Shown piece by piece: positions 1 to 10,900 of a stretch of 64,000 nucleotides of DNA (the stretch's first letter is position 1; each line of letters opens with the position of its first letter). Position numbers and translations under genes: made by a program. The stretch spans positions 264,535,073 to 264,599,072 of the forward strand of contig CM030362.1 in NCBI GenBank assembly GCA_017893485.1, written 5' to 3'. Below the pieces are notes generated by a model that was not told the origin of the DNA, made no database searches, and worked only from the letters and a program-made list of their open reading frames with translations. Source of the stretch: Hemerocallis citrina. Taxonomy: Eukaryota; Streptophyta; Magnoliopsida; Asparagales; Asphodelaceae.

Positions 1-458
1 ATGCCATGAAGCCTGACAATCTCACCAACATACATCTCAGCCAACTTGTCCATCGAAGTAGTAAGTTTCATTGCCAAAAAGTGAGCGGACTTGGCTAGTC
101 TATCGACTATTACCCAAATCGCATCATTGCCCTTAGAACTCTTGGGTAAACCCGTAATGAAATCCATACTGATGTTATCCCACTTCCATTCTGGAATAGG
201 TAACGGTTGCAATAGACCTCCAGGTTTTTGATTCTCGGCTTTGACTTGTTGACAAACCTTACACTTCGACACAAATTCGGCCACATTCCGCTTCAAACCT
301 GACCACCAGAAATGCTGCTTGATGTCCCTATACATCTTGGTACTCCCAGGATGTACAGACAAAAGAGTAGCATGGGCCTCCTGAAGGATACTCTCTTTCA
401 GGTCTGCCTGATCCGGAACACACAGCCTCTCTCCAAACCACAGCACTCCATCCCTGAT
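1..458 (-). pseudogene. Ty3/gypsy integrase, N-terminal part (runs off window edge)
   Basis: The minus strand reads about 152 open codons in the same frame as the upstream RT-RNase H. Integrase inserts the cDNA copy into the genome. The zinc-binding region is visible: two His near the start, then CKVC in 'SKCKVCQQVKAENQKPGG' around 215-260, followed by the beginning of the catalytic core with the first acidic residue in 'ISMDFITGLPKSSKGNDAIW' around 110-170. The rest of the core, any chromodomain and the 3' LTR lie outside the window. It is cut off from the upstream pol frame by the stop codon at 459-461, so it cannot be made as part of Gag-Pol without readthrough. Family assignment is firm; activity is unlikely. 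Confidence 0.85.
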
Positions 459-1802
459 TTAAAATCCGGGCAACCGGCTAGCACCAACCTGCTCCAACAT
501 CTTCTGAATCTCTGCATCAACCTTCTGACTTGCAATAATCCTTTCGTTCAGTGTCGATTGAAGTCTCAATTGAGCTAAGGATGCTCCCAAGTCATGCAGA
601 ACGACTTCAATACCAGCCCGATCTAACTCCTCTACCAGCTGCCACTGAGTCATAATCAAACTCGCCAGACTGCTCTTGCGACTAAGTGCATCAGCAACAA
701 CATTAGCCTTCCCTGGGTGATACTTAATCTCCGGATGAATGTCCTCAAGTACCTCCAACCATCTCCGTTGCCTCAAATTCAGATCCTTCTGCTGATAGAT
801 GTACTTCAAGCTTTTGTGGTCCGTGTACATGTTCAGCTTCTCGCCATACGCATAATGTCTCCATTGCTTCAGGGCAAAGATAATCGCAGCCAACTCCAGA
901 TCATGAGTCGGATAATTCTTCTTATGCGGTCGCAGTTGCTTGGACCCATATGCGATTACTCTTCCCTCTTGCATTAAGACACAACTAAGCCCACGATGTG
1001 AAGCATCACTGTAAACATCATACTCAACACCTGCTCTAGGCAAAGCCAAAATAGGTGCAGTAGTCAGCTTCTCTTTCAACTCCTGAAAGCTCGCCTCACA
1101 TTGCTCAGTCCACTTGAAGTTTACATTCTTCTTGGTCAGACCAGTAAGCGGTACAGCTAACTGAGCATAACCTTGAATGAATCTCCTGAAATATCCAGTC
1201 AGTCCAAGAAAACTTCTGACTTCCTTCACTGTAGTAGGCCTTGCCCAATCTCTCACTGCCTCTATCTTCTGAGGATCAGTTGCCACTCCCTCCTTAGAAA
1301 GGATGTGACCTAGGAATGCCACTTCAGATTTCCAAAAATTACACTTGGACAGCTTGGCATACAACTCCTGCTCTTGAAGCTTCCCCAAAACTGCTGCCAA
1401 ATACTCAGTGTGCTCCTCCTCTGACTTGGAGTACACGAGAATATCGTCGATAAACACTATGACGAAAGAATCAATGAACGGCCTCAGAACTCTGTTCATC
1501 ATGTCCATGAAGATTGCGGGTGCATTCGTCACTCCAAACGGCATAACTAAGAATTCGTAATGCCCATGTCGAGTTCTAAATACAGTTTTGTGCACATCTT
1601 CAGCTTTCACTCGAACTTGGTGATATCCTGATCGAAGATCTATTTTAGAGAAAACAACTGCTCCTTGTAGACGATCGAACAAGTCATCAATTCGGGGAAT
1701 AGGATACTTATTCTGAACAGTGACCTTATTCAGCTCTCGGTAATCGATACACATCCTCATCGATCCATCCTTCTTCTTTACCAAAAGTACTAGTGCTCCC
1801 AA
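459..1802 (-). pseudogene. Ty3/gypsy reverse transcriptase and RNase H
   Basis: About 447 codons. Near the N-terminus are '[19 protein letters not shown]' and '[12 protein letters not shown]' (RT motif A), then '[17 protein letters not shown]', and the active site 'FIDDILVYS' (the usual YVDD with F-I). RNase H follows with '[13 protein letters not shown]', the Glu in '[12 protein letters not shown]' and '[10 protein letters not shown]'. These enzymes copy the element RNA into DNA in virus-like particles. Two breaks are visible. The frame shifts by one base at about 1800 relative to the protease frame, which overlaps it by 13 nt and looks like a single G lost from a G run. A TAA at 459-461 then stops it before integrase. 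The motifs resemble chromoviruses of the Tekay/Del type, but that clade call is tentative. Confidence 0.92.
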
Positions 1803-2442
1803 GGTGACGCACTAGGTTGAATAAAGCCTTTCTCCAACAGTTCCTCAATCTGCCGTTTGATCTCATCCTGTTCCACTGGAGCCATCCTATACGGTGCCTT
1901 AGAAATGGGTGCACTTCCTGGTTGAACAGTGATGCTGAACTCTACATCATGATGTGGGGATAACCCAGGAAAATCATCCAAGAACACAGTCAGATAGTTC
2001 TGAACCACAGGAATCAACTGCACCTCTGCCGGAATTCCTTTCTTCTGACTGATAGCAGCAACCAACTCCGAACATCTCCTCTTCCCTTGGAAAGTGACTT
2101 CAGGTCCACCTGGAGCCTTCACTATTACCATCTTGGTCTTGCACTCGATGCTTGCACTGTACACCGACATCCAATCAATGCCAATGATAACATTGACTCC
2201 CAAGATAGTCAGCTCGATCAGATAAATCCCAAAGATTCGATCACCAATCACGATCTCACAGTCAGCATAGTATCGATCAGTGGTTATAGTCTCCCCTGAT
2301 GGAGTAGCTACTGCTAAGATCTTGCCTGAAAAAATCTTCGGTTCAACTCCCAACACTTTAGCAAATTTAGGAGACACAAAAGTATGAGAGGATCCAGTAT
2401 CGAACAGAACAACAGCTTTCATTCCATTCAAATAAAGTTCGC
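1790..2442 (-). pseudogene. Ty3/gypsy aspartic protease and start of RT
   Basis: The aspartic protease active site is 'VLFDTGSSHTFVSPKFA', at 2340-2410. Protease cuts the Gag-Pol polyprotein. About 100 codons later comes the RT leader 'YRMAPVEQDEIKRQIEELLE', ending near 'FIQPSASPW', where a one-base deletion ends the frame at 1790. The frame is the same as gag but is separated from it by the stop-filled segment at 2443-2523. I took the left edge of coding as the splice-like AG at 2443-2444 rather than the first ATG at 2431, because codons upstream of that ATG (YLNG) fit the conserved spacing before the DTG motif in this family. Confidence 0.85.
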
Positions 2443-2523
2443 CTGTTACATAATATTACGCAACAGTTCACTAAATAAGCGGGAAAGGAAAACACATGAA
2501 CCTCTAAACATCTGCCCTCGTAC
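2443..2523 (-). other. candidate 81-nt intron between gag and protease
   Basis: On the minus strand this segment begins GTACGAGG, ends TATGTAACAG, has a pyrimidine stretch TTTTCCTTTCCC, and carries four in-frame stops (TAG at 2506-2504, TAG at 2473-2471, TGA at 2470-2468, TAA at 2458-2456). Gag upstream and protease downstream share one frame, and 81 is divisible by three. Removing it from GT to AG would leave the frame open, with a glycine codon split across the junction and the usual spacing from Gag end to DTG. Seen: the boundaries, stops and frame. Inferred: that it is spliced. The alternative is an insertion or local decay. Confidence 0.5.
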
Positions 2524-3514
2524 CCGTGATGACGTGATCAACCTCATCGGCATCAGCTTCGGTCAAGGCAAATACTTGCCCTGGTTGGTACGGTCTCTTT
2601 CCAGACTGCTGCATTGGCACATTGTGGTTGCCAGTCCGTGGCTTGGGACATTGAGATTTGTAATGTCCTGTCTCACTACAGTTGAAGCAATTTACCGCAG
2701 GAGGTCTCACAACATTGTTCCCAGGTCCTCCAACCACACTAATAGCGTTCGCCCCTGTCAGTTTGAACCTTTGTGCAGATGGTTGTCCCTTGAAATTTCT
2801 AGAATTTGCGGGCCTCTTTCCAGACTGCCAGTTGTTCCTCCTACTTTGAACAACATGGAACTGCTCCATATTAGCTTCCGTGGCTGCTGCTCGCTTGACC
2901 AACTTGTCGAATCTCCTGATACCCAGAGGTATCATCCGGGACCTCAAGCTCGGCCTCAATCCATGCTCGAACTTACGAGCCTTCTTTGCCTCATCCATCA
3001 CTAATTCCGGAGCATACCTAGAGAGCTGAGTAAATTTAGTCTCATACTCCCTAACTGACATGCCACCTTGCTGTAGTGACAGAAACTCCATAGCCTTTTT
3101 CTCCTGGACATCAGAGGAGAAATAGTGACTACGGAATTCTTTCAAAAATTCCTCCGAGCCAAGAACTATGCCTCCCATTGTCAGCTTCATCGACTGCCAC
3201 CAAACAGCCGCATCCTTCTCAAGCTGCAGAGTCGCCAATTTGACTTTGCTACCTTGAGGGGTCTCCAGCACTTCGAAGATGGTCTCTACCTGACGAATCG
3301 AGTTGTCAGCCGCATCAGGGTCTGACTTCCCTTCGAACACAGGTGGTTTCATCCGTTTGAACGGTTCCACAAGTTTAATTGCCTCGGGCACTGGATTCAC
3401 AAGTACCCTTCCTTGGTTCTAATTCATGGCCACGGTGTTGAGAGTCTGATAAATCCTTGCAAGTTCCGTTTCCAGATCCAGACCTTCACCGTTTCTAGCT
3501 CCTCTTCTAGCCAT
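2504..3514 (-). pseudogene. Ty3/gypsy Gag (capsid and zinc knuckle)
   Basis: Gag forms the particle and binds element RNA. The retrotransposon Gag domain is recognisable in 'AAVWWQSMKLTMGG' and 'FSSDVQEKKAMEFLSLQQG', and the nucleocapsid knuckle is 'CFNCSETGHYKSQCPKP' (CX2CX4HX4C) at about 2650-2700. The family start is most likely the ATG at 3514-3512, which begins MARRGARNGEG. A TAG at 3421-3419 interrupts that N-terminal segment, and the ATG at 3400 is internal. After the knuckle the frame reaches a TAG at 2506-2504, inside the candidate intron, so unspliced RNA would give a free Gag ending eight or so residues after TGT. Confidence 0.88.
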
Positions 3515-3659
3515 ATTCTGATGCAAAAGATCTATTAAATTCGAAGTATAAGACATGAATTTTGAATCAACTTGCATTTTATTGAATTCCAAACTTTATA
3601 CATTCGAATTGAAAAACATTTCTTGACATCAGAATAAAAATAGTAGAAGCTACAACAGT

Positions 3660-4052
3660 CTAACTCCTATGGTTCCTCTTCGCTTCACGAAGTTCTCCCC
3701 GTAGTTCATCAACTTCTTCCTTCAGCACATTGGTCAGATTCTTCCACTTCTCGAGTTCCCAAACCCGACGACTGAGAACTGCAAAGTCGTCCTTACGCTT
3801 TGCCAACTGAACCTCCAACAACCCAACTCTCTCCCACAGTGTTTCTACCTGCCTCTGAAGAGATGCAACAAGACTATTCGAAACTGGTCGCTCTTCTTCA
3901 TCAGAAGAAGAATCATCAGACGAGTCTGGAGGTGGGGTAATCTCTCGAGATTCAGGCCATTCCTCTTCATTAGAATCTACTTGCCCAGGGTGGTACTCTT
4001 CCTCAATGATATGGCAATTGTCGTCGCCAGCTGGGTCGAAGTGATCAGCCAT
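3660..4052 (-). CDS. leader ORF between PBS and gag: acidic N-terminus, coiled-coil C-terminus
   Basis: An uninterrupted 130-codon ORF, counted from the ATG at 4052 (MADHFDPAGDD); the frame is open 28 codons further upstream, but that part lies over the leader next to the PBS. The first 65 residues are strongly acidic and serine-rich ('PPPDSSDDSSSDEEERP'). The C-terminal half has heptad-like spacing of Leu/Val ('LQRQVETLWERVGLLEVQL', 'VLKEEVDELRGELREAK') typical of a coiled coil. It lies between the primer binding site and gag, a place where standard gypsy elements have only leader; Ogre-type elements are known to carry an extra ORF there. It has no stops although gag and pol have several. 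I do not recognise the family. It may be a structural or regulatory accessory protein. Confidence 0.5.
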   Translation of the reverse strand: MADHFDPAGDDNCHIIEEEYHPGQVDSNEEEWPESREITPPPDSSDDSSSDEEERPVSNSLVASLQRQVETLWERVGLLEVQLAKRKDDFAVLSRRVWELEKWKNLTNVLKEEVDELRGELREAKRNHRS

Positions 4053-4197
4053 CTTTAGAAATAGGGAGGAAGAAGCATAAGTCATAGAGCAACACAAATA
4101 TAAGTCACTTACATTTAAATCTCTAGACTCAAACACACACTCTAATGTCCACTTCTAGGGTGTCGTTCCTTATAAATTTGTACCAGTGTGAAACCTA

Positions 4198-4209
4198 GCT
4201 CTAATACCA
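4198..4209 (-). promoter_or_regulatory. primer binding site, initiator tRNA-Met
   Basis: The minus strand reads TGGTATTAGAGC, one mismatch from the usual initiator-Met PBS TGGTATCAGAGC. It starts four bases (GAGG) after the LTR end TGTTACA. It fixes the LTR boundary and the minus orientation of the gypsy element. Confidence 0.8.
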
Positions 4210-4213
4210 CCTC

Positions 4214-6765
4214 TGTAACACCCTGAATTCCAAATACAACTGAATTTAAGATTTCCACAGGATCTTTTCGTCTCATTCGGTACAATTTTACAAGGAATTG
4301 AAAACTTTTCATTTTATATCAGAGTTACATGAGATTTTACACTTTACATTTTACAGCGGAAGCATATAACACAATAATTTACATGTAATGACAGCGGAAG
4401 CAATTTACATCATTCAAATAAATGTACATCAACAATGAATAATTTGTAAGCATCAGTTCTCCTTTTGATTTTATCAAGCCATTTATCCTGCATACAAAAC
4501 TGTGGGCACATCAGTTTATTCAACCGACGAAAATTATACATGGCCATCCTCTCTATGCCAGAAACAGTATAACGATTCTCATTTCTTAACAAATCACAAA
4601 CTTGTTCACATATCAAATTAAAGGAAATACCCTATTGATGTCGTGTTGTGATTGGGCACTTAGTCCTTAATGCAATTATTTATATTATATGACACTAATG
4701 TGCACTTGTTGCGATTCTATGCATCTCATACTACATAGGTCCGAGGGCAAGCCCTTAATCGTTCTTCATCTTGTAGGGTTCAATCCCTCGTCATTACTTT
4801 ATCTACTACTGTAATTACGGTAAGTATCCTCGATGTTTTCCGACATACGAACTCATGTCTAGGTGCCCTGGAGAGAATCCCAATGCACTGACACATGACT
4901 CATCATGCAGGCATCCTGTGGTAATTCAGCTCCTACCATAGACATGACACCACTCGCAGTCGTCAAACACCCCACGAGCGTCGCCACCGGGACGGTACTC
5001 TGGAGCAGTATCCACGCCCTATCATGACTCATCATGGGACATCCTGGGATACGCTCTCGCCGCCAATCCAATGGCCCTCATACTCAATGTTTTTCTCTTA
5101 CTTTCATCACATCTTCACTATGTATCTAGTCCTTATTTTATTAGAATCATGGACAAAATCAAAGCTCTAGAGTTAGCCTCTCCACTATACCGGACTTAAT
5201 TATTCATTCAACATGACCAACCTTGGTCTTTCTTTTCAAATTTCATTTCATTTATTTCCAATTGCCGGTGGGAGACTTAGCTACTCTTTGTTTCAATTTC
5301 AATTCACAATTACCAAAATTGAGCGTTACCAGCTCATGAGTTCATTTTCATAATCTTAATAGATTTTCCTTTTCCATGTCCATAACTTTCACATTCGTAC
5401 AACTTTCATAAATTCAAATAAATGATTCGCTTCATTTCAGGTATAAATTCATGCAAAGACAAATAGAGTTTATTTAAATTGTCACAACCAATAATCATTC
5501 AACATAAGATTCATAATCTTTACCATAAAACAATTCATAGAATTTCTGAGATATCAAAAAGTAATCTGGACAGTCGACTTAGAGCTTATCCAGTCAACTT
5601 GTTCAGTCGAAGAAAGTTCTTCAATAACTGCTCGGAAGAATCGACTGCTGCACATGGCCAGTCGGCTATTCCGCAGCATTCAAAATCTAAATATCATTTA
5701 CGGGGCAGTCGACTGTCATTCAAACCAGTCGGCTGTTCTACAGAGTTCAATTATACAACTTTTCAAGTTCAGTACGGTCGACTATTACATACATTCGGTC
5801 GACTGAACAGGGTAGATTTTCAAATTAAGGGGTCATGTCTCCCTTCTGTTCTTCATTTAGAACACAACATTTTATTCAATTACATTACGTTCCAATGCCA
5901 ACATAAACATGTGATTCTTATCTATTCACCATCATCATAACATAGTTTATGATTAAATGTAAATTTCACATACTAATATTTTCTTTTCTCCAATGAGATA
6001 CTAAACATACATTTTTCCTTTACTCATCCTTTATCTACGAAGATGAATATTACCCTAATTTAGCATGCTAGAAAATCAAGTTAACAATTCATATTAAATA
6101 CATCGTTTCATGGAATTCTGAACTGTACACATTTTATTTCAGTGTACCAGTCGACTGCTCACATGATCGGTCGACTGTACCGGTCATTTCCAGTTCTCTA
6201 ATTATCATTAGCTCTTTTTCATTCATTCGTATTTTCAACATTTCGTACAGTATTAATTTAGCAATCATCTTATCACTTCAGTTTATAAATACATACACAA
6301 TTCAATCTCAATCTTAACATGAGTTCTATTTTAGAAGTCAGGAGAAACACCCACCTTGTTGACGAAATAAACGAATCCCGTAAAGCTTCTTAATGTGATG
6401 CACGACTCCTTGCTCCTTCCTCCACACTGAAGCTCCCTCAGAAGTGATAGCCGGCCTCCAAAAGCACTCACTCTCAACTTTCTAAAAAATATAACTCTCT
6501 TCTCACAATGAAATTTTGTGTAGAAAACAAGTAAGTGAGGGGGTATTTATACACAATTTTGGGTGAGATGGAGGGCTAGGATTTAGTAAATGGTTATGAG
6601 ATGGAGGGTTAGGATGAGAGTAGGAGTTGTAGTAACTACCCACAACTAAGCGGGTGTAGACCGCTTAAACCTACCTAGACCCATAACCCGACTTTCCAAA
6701 GGGTCTGGGCCCTAGAAGAGTCGTCGGGAGGGGGTCGAGTGCTGCCTAGACCGATTTTTGGAACA
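4214..6765 (-). repeat. 5' LTR of the Ty3/gypsy element (2552 bp)
   Basis: In plus orientation the LTR begins TGTAACACCC next to the PBS and ends GGAACA at 6765, so on the element strand it runs TGTTCC...GGTGTTACA. The outer edge is supported by a break in homology: copia sequence, alignable with the second copy at 27960-28010, starts right after it, and CTAAT (6766-6770) is the presumed 5-bp target duplication, whose partner is off the window. A minus-strand TATA box is at 6544-6551. The LTR is AT-rich and has no coding content. It carries six GTCGAC hexamers, within CAGTCGACTG-like contexts, between 5573 and 6175. Confidence 0.75.
6544..6551 (-). promoter_or_regulatory. LTR TATA box
   Basis: TATAAATA on the minus strand, inside the gypsy LTR about 215 bases from its outer edge. 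This is the expected U3/R position for transcription leftward through the leader and gag. Confidence 0.55.
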
Positions 6766-6770
6766 CTAAT

Positions 6771-7033
6771 TGTAGCCGGATTAAACTCAAGGCTTTCAAA
6801 CAAATATCTTCGACTTCTCCTACATCATATCGGTTGACCTCCCTTGATATCCATCTAGGACAATATGCAAGCCCTTTTGAACCAATGTGTCATACATGTC
6901 CACCTTCTTGAGATTGAAGTTGATCGTACTGTCAAAATTCTTGATCCTTGTGCTCCAATCTGCCATCTTCTCCAAGATATACAAACAAACCCTGAAGTGC
7001 GAAAGATTTCTAACCTGATGCTCTGATACCAAT
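6771..7033 (-). pseudogene. copia family A gag, N-terminal fragment with PBS
   Basis: Minus-strand remnant of a Ty1/copia element. The PBS TGGTATCAGAGC (initiator Met) is at 7031-7020, two bases from the LTR end. Gag starts at the ATG at 6966 (MADWSTRIKNFDSTINFN) and shows the copia Gag pattern F-x-G/D...'LVQKGLHIVLDGYQ'; it stops at 6820 and decays. Homology with the other family member around 27805-28010 continues to about 6771, where the gypsy LTR cuts it. The 3' part of the element is missing from this side. Confidence 0.65.
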
Positions 7034-7736
7034 TGTTAGAAATTATGCATCGGATCTTGTTGAGACTGCGACACGATTAATATAAACTACCAAGCAAATA
7101 GTAGATCACACCAAACATACAAAGCGCACAATATTTGTTCCGGATTGGGCAAGCCAAAATCTGGGGGAGAAAAAACCGAGATAGTATTCTACTAGAGAAT
7201 ATACAAGAGTTTCAACTTTCACCATGACCCTCTATCAAGCCTAACTGAAAATATTTTCTGTTTACAATGGAGAATTCACTCACCTCTCATATGAAGTACT
7301 CTCTATTCTATTCGGCACTGAATTTAATTCTACCTATTCTTTGAGCCATTACATTGATATATATAGATTTATAGAGAAACTCTAGATTTCTATTCTTGAT
7401 ACAATAACCATTCAATGCATACTGAAGAGATATTCATACGATGAGATCCGTACGATCTAATCTAAAGAAAAAGTCGACCTTCAATCGAATTCCTAAGACC
7501 TGATACCCGCTCTGCTACCTAGATCGATGCATTCGATTGCCATAAAGGGCAGTCGACCGCATTTGGCACTTAGCCAAACCCGAGATCCTGGCAGTCGACT
7601 TCCAAATCCTCCTAACTGCTGCTGCTGTTCTTCATCCAGTGTTTACTTCGATCTTCTCGTATTATCTTCACATCGAATAAATATGCAAGACATATAAACC
7701 CTACAATTCTAAGTTTAATTATCCACGTACACAACA
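7034..7736 (-). repeat. copia family A LTR
   Basis: On the minus strand it ends TTTCTAACA two bases before the PBS. The opposite end is placed at TGTTGTGTACG (7736) because that gives TGTT...AACA ends and about 700 bp, close to the 752-bp LTR at 27001-27752; the R/U5 half is clearly alignable with that LTR. The outer boundary is less certain than the inner one. It carries three GTCGAC sites (7473, 7552, 7593). Confidence 0.6.
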
Positions 7737-7852
7737 GCAATCGTGCATTTGAGTTAATGGAAATAAAATTTTCTTAGAACAACGTGGCTGTCATTATTAC
7801 TTGTCAGCAGGCTCATTTATAAGTAGAACATTAATTATAGGATATATTCAGG

Positions 7853-7886
7853 GCAGCCATGACTCATTACCCAGTTGCTCCGTCAA
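7853..7886. repeat. 34-bp direct repeat flanking the hAT (left copy)
   Basis: The segment starting GCAGCCATGACTCATTACCC recurs at 11465-11498 with one mismatch. Both copies lie outside the hAT target duplication, so the hAT landed inside an older short tandem duplication with a period near 70 bp. Confidence 0.7.
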
Positions 7887-7909
7887 GAGTCGTCGTTAGC
7901 TGCAAACAT

Positions 7910-10900
7910 TAGGGATGGCATCAGGTCCGGGCCCCCCTCCTAACCGGGCTTCACCGCAACCCGGCCCCCCTATCCCCCGGTCTTGGCCGGTCCGAAAATT
8001 TCGCTAGTCAGCCCGGTTAGGCCCGTCCCGCTCGAGGCCCGGGACCGGCTGAACCGGCTCGCCCAGGCTCGGGTCGGTCTGGGCCGACCGTTAGCTATTA
8101 GCTAGATTTTTTTTCCTAAAAAATAAAAAAAATTTAAAATTACAAAAATACCCCCCAACGGATTTATACTGGCTAGTTTTGGGGGGTACTTTAGAAAATC
8201 AAAAAAATGGCATATTCTATAAATACCATACCATTTCTTTCATTTCTTTTAACTAATTCACTCAAATCTCTCATTCTCTCTACTATTTCTCCAATCAACA
8301 ACAACAATTAGGTGATCAACACTCTCTCAAGTGATCAAGATCAAATCTCTCTATATTTTGAAGGAAGGAAAATCAACAACAATCAAGTGATCAACTCATC
8401 AACATTCAACAACAACAATCAATACTACTTCTACTCCTAGCTCTCAAGTCTTAACTTTCTTACGGTATTTTAGTATAATTTTAATTTGTAGAATTAACAT
8501 AGTTGATTATTCATTATTCTCATATAATTTGGGTTTTCTTGATCTTCTTCCTCTCATTTTTTTAGATTTTTAAAAATTTTGGTAAAGTGGTAAAAGAAAC
8601 ATACACTACTCACTCACTAGTTCTTGATATTGTTGTTATTTTTTAATTGAGATAGATTGTTATTTGTTTTTAATTATTAGTTGCCATACATTTAGTTGTT
8701 ATTTTCTCTCTAATTTTTACATACACTAGTTTTTTATAGTTAAATGGCCTCTAATTGATCACGCGGTGGTGGTAGACATAGTAGTCAAGAATCTACTAGT
8801 CATCACATTCCTTCCATTCCAAACCAATATATAGATAGTGAAGAAACATTCATGAATTATGATAGTTTTCCCGATTTGAATGAAACACACTCAAATCCTA
8901 TAGAAATAGAAGATCATGTAGAACCACAACTATCGGAACAAGGTCTTTCTCTAACCTCAAGGAAAACAAAAGGGACTACTTCCGAAGTACACATTTTTTC
9001 AAATTTATCCCTTCACAAAATGATAAGAGTGTAGGACTTAAAATATGTAAGAAGTGTCAAACACCATATAAGTTTAAAATAGGATCGAGCACGGGTACAC
9101 TTCAACGTCACTTAAACAAATATCAACCAAAATTTTCGAAAGATAATCTCACCCAACAAAAAATATATCCTAAAAGTGGTCAATTAGATAGTCATAGCTA
9201 TGATCACGATCTCGTTCGTATGGAAATGGCTAAATTAGTAATTAGGGGTGAATTGCCATATTCGTTTGGTGAAAAAAAATATGTAGATACTTTTGTACAA
9301 ACCTCCTTCAACCCCCATTATAAAAAGATTGCTAAGAATGCTGTTAAGAGTGATTATAAATTAGTTTACAATGAGACTAAATTTTTTTTGATAGCAATAC
9401 TAAAATCACTAAACACTAGAGTTTAATTGACATCAGATGGGTGGGTAGGAGTAAACAGCGTTCCAATGATGTGTGTAACATGTCATTGGATAGATTCGGA
9501 TTGGGTACTTTAAAAGAGAATAATTTCTTTTGGATATGTTAGGTACCCACATAAGGATGAAATTATAGCCACACACATTATGTAAGCATGTAATAATTTT
9601 TGTATTTATGATAAAATGTTTGCTATTGGTTTTGATAACGTCTCCAATAATACTAAGACAATTGAGAGTTTAAAAATTACTTTAGATCCTATAGAATCCG
9701 AAATTTTTCATGTTAGGTGTGCTTGTCACATTTTAAATCTTTGTGTGCAAGATGCACTAAAATATGAAAATGATAAACTAGAAGCAATAAGAGATTGTGT
9801 TCATTATATTACATTGAGTGATCTAATTTATCAAGCTTTTCATGATTGGTGTAAACTTAGGGCATTGTATGTAGACGTTTTCCTAAAGATGTACGACATC
9901 GTTGGAATTCTACCTTTGAATTATTAGGTATTGTTTTTCATTATCGTTTTATTATTAGAGATTTTTGTGTCGCAATGGGTATGCAAAATTGTATGTTAGA
10001 TGATGATTTTTGATTTTTTGCTGATAGTTTGTATAACTTTTTTCAACCTTTTAACGATGCAAATTTGCAATTTTTAAAAACATATACATCTACATCTAGT
10101 GGTATTTTACTTGAAATTATGACTATGATGACAACAATTAAAGATTTGCAAAATGACTCTTTTATTCGAGATATGGTTAATGCGGCATATGTTAAATTTA
10201 TGAAATATTTTCATCCAATTCTTATGTTATATTGTGTAGCTAGTGTAATGAATCCTATGATTAAATTAGATGATACAAAAAATTTAATTGAAATTTTTTA
10301 CACTTATGCCCCATACGGTGCAATACTAGATTTTGATCATGTTCCTTTTACTCGTAAGTTTGAGAATATTTTGACTATGTTATATGATTCTTATGATAGG
10401 ATTTATTCATCTAACACTAATCAAACACAAATACAAACACAAAATGTTGATTCTTCTTCTTTTTCGTCCATATTAGCAAAAAGAAAGAGTCAAGCTAGTA
10501 TTGGTGTTTTAAATCTTATTAAATCAAAAAAACCAAGAACCAATCACCAAATGAGTTGAATTGGTATAATGCACAAAGTGCAGTTGAAGATGTAGAAGAT
10601 GTGTTATAATTTTGGAAGAGTAATGAAACAATTTTTAATATTCTTTCTCGTATGGCTAAAGATCTGCTAACAGCACCGGTGTTAACTGTTGCATCGGAAA
10701 GTACTTTTTCTCTTGGTGGCAGGATAATGAGCCCGAGCAGGCACCGATTGACAGCCAAAAATTTGGAGATGCTAGTATGCGCCGAAGATTGGATGAAAGC
10801 GGAAGAGAGTTACTTAAAGCACAAGCTGGAGCTAGATCAACAAGTAGCGATGAATGAACGATTACATTTAGTCAATTTACATTAAAATGTTGTTCAATAT

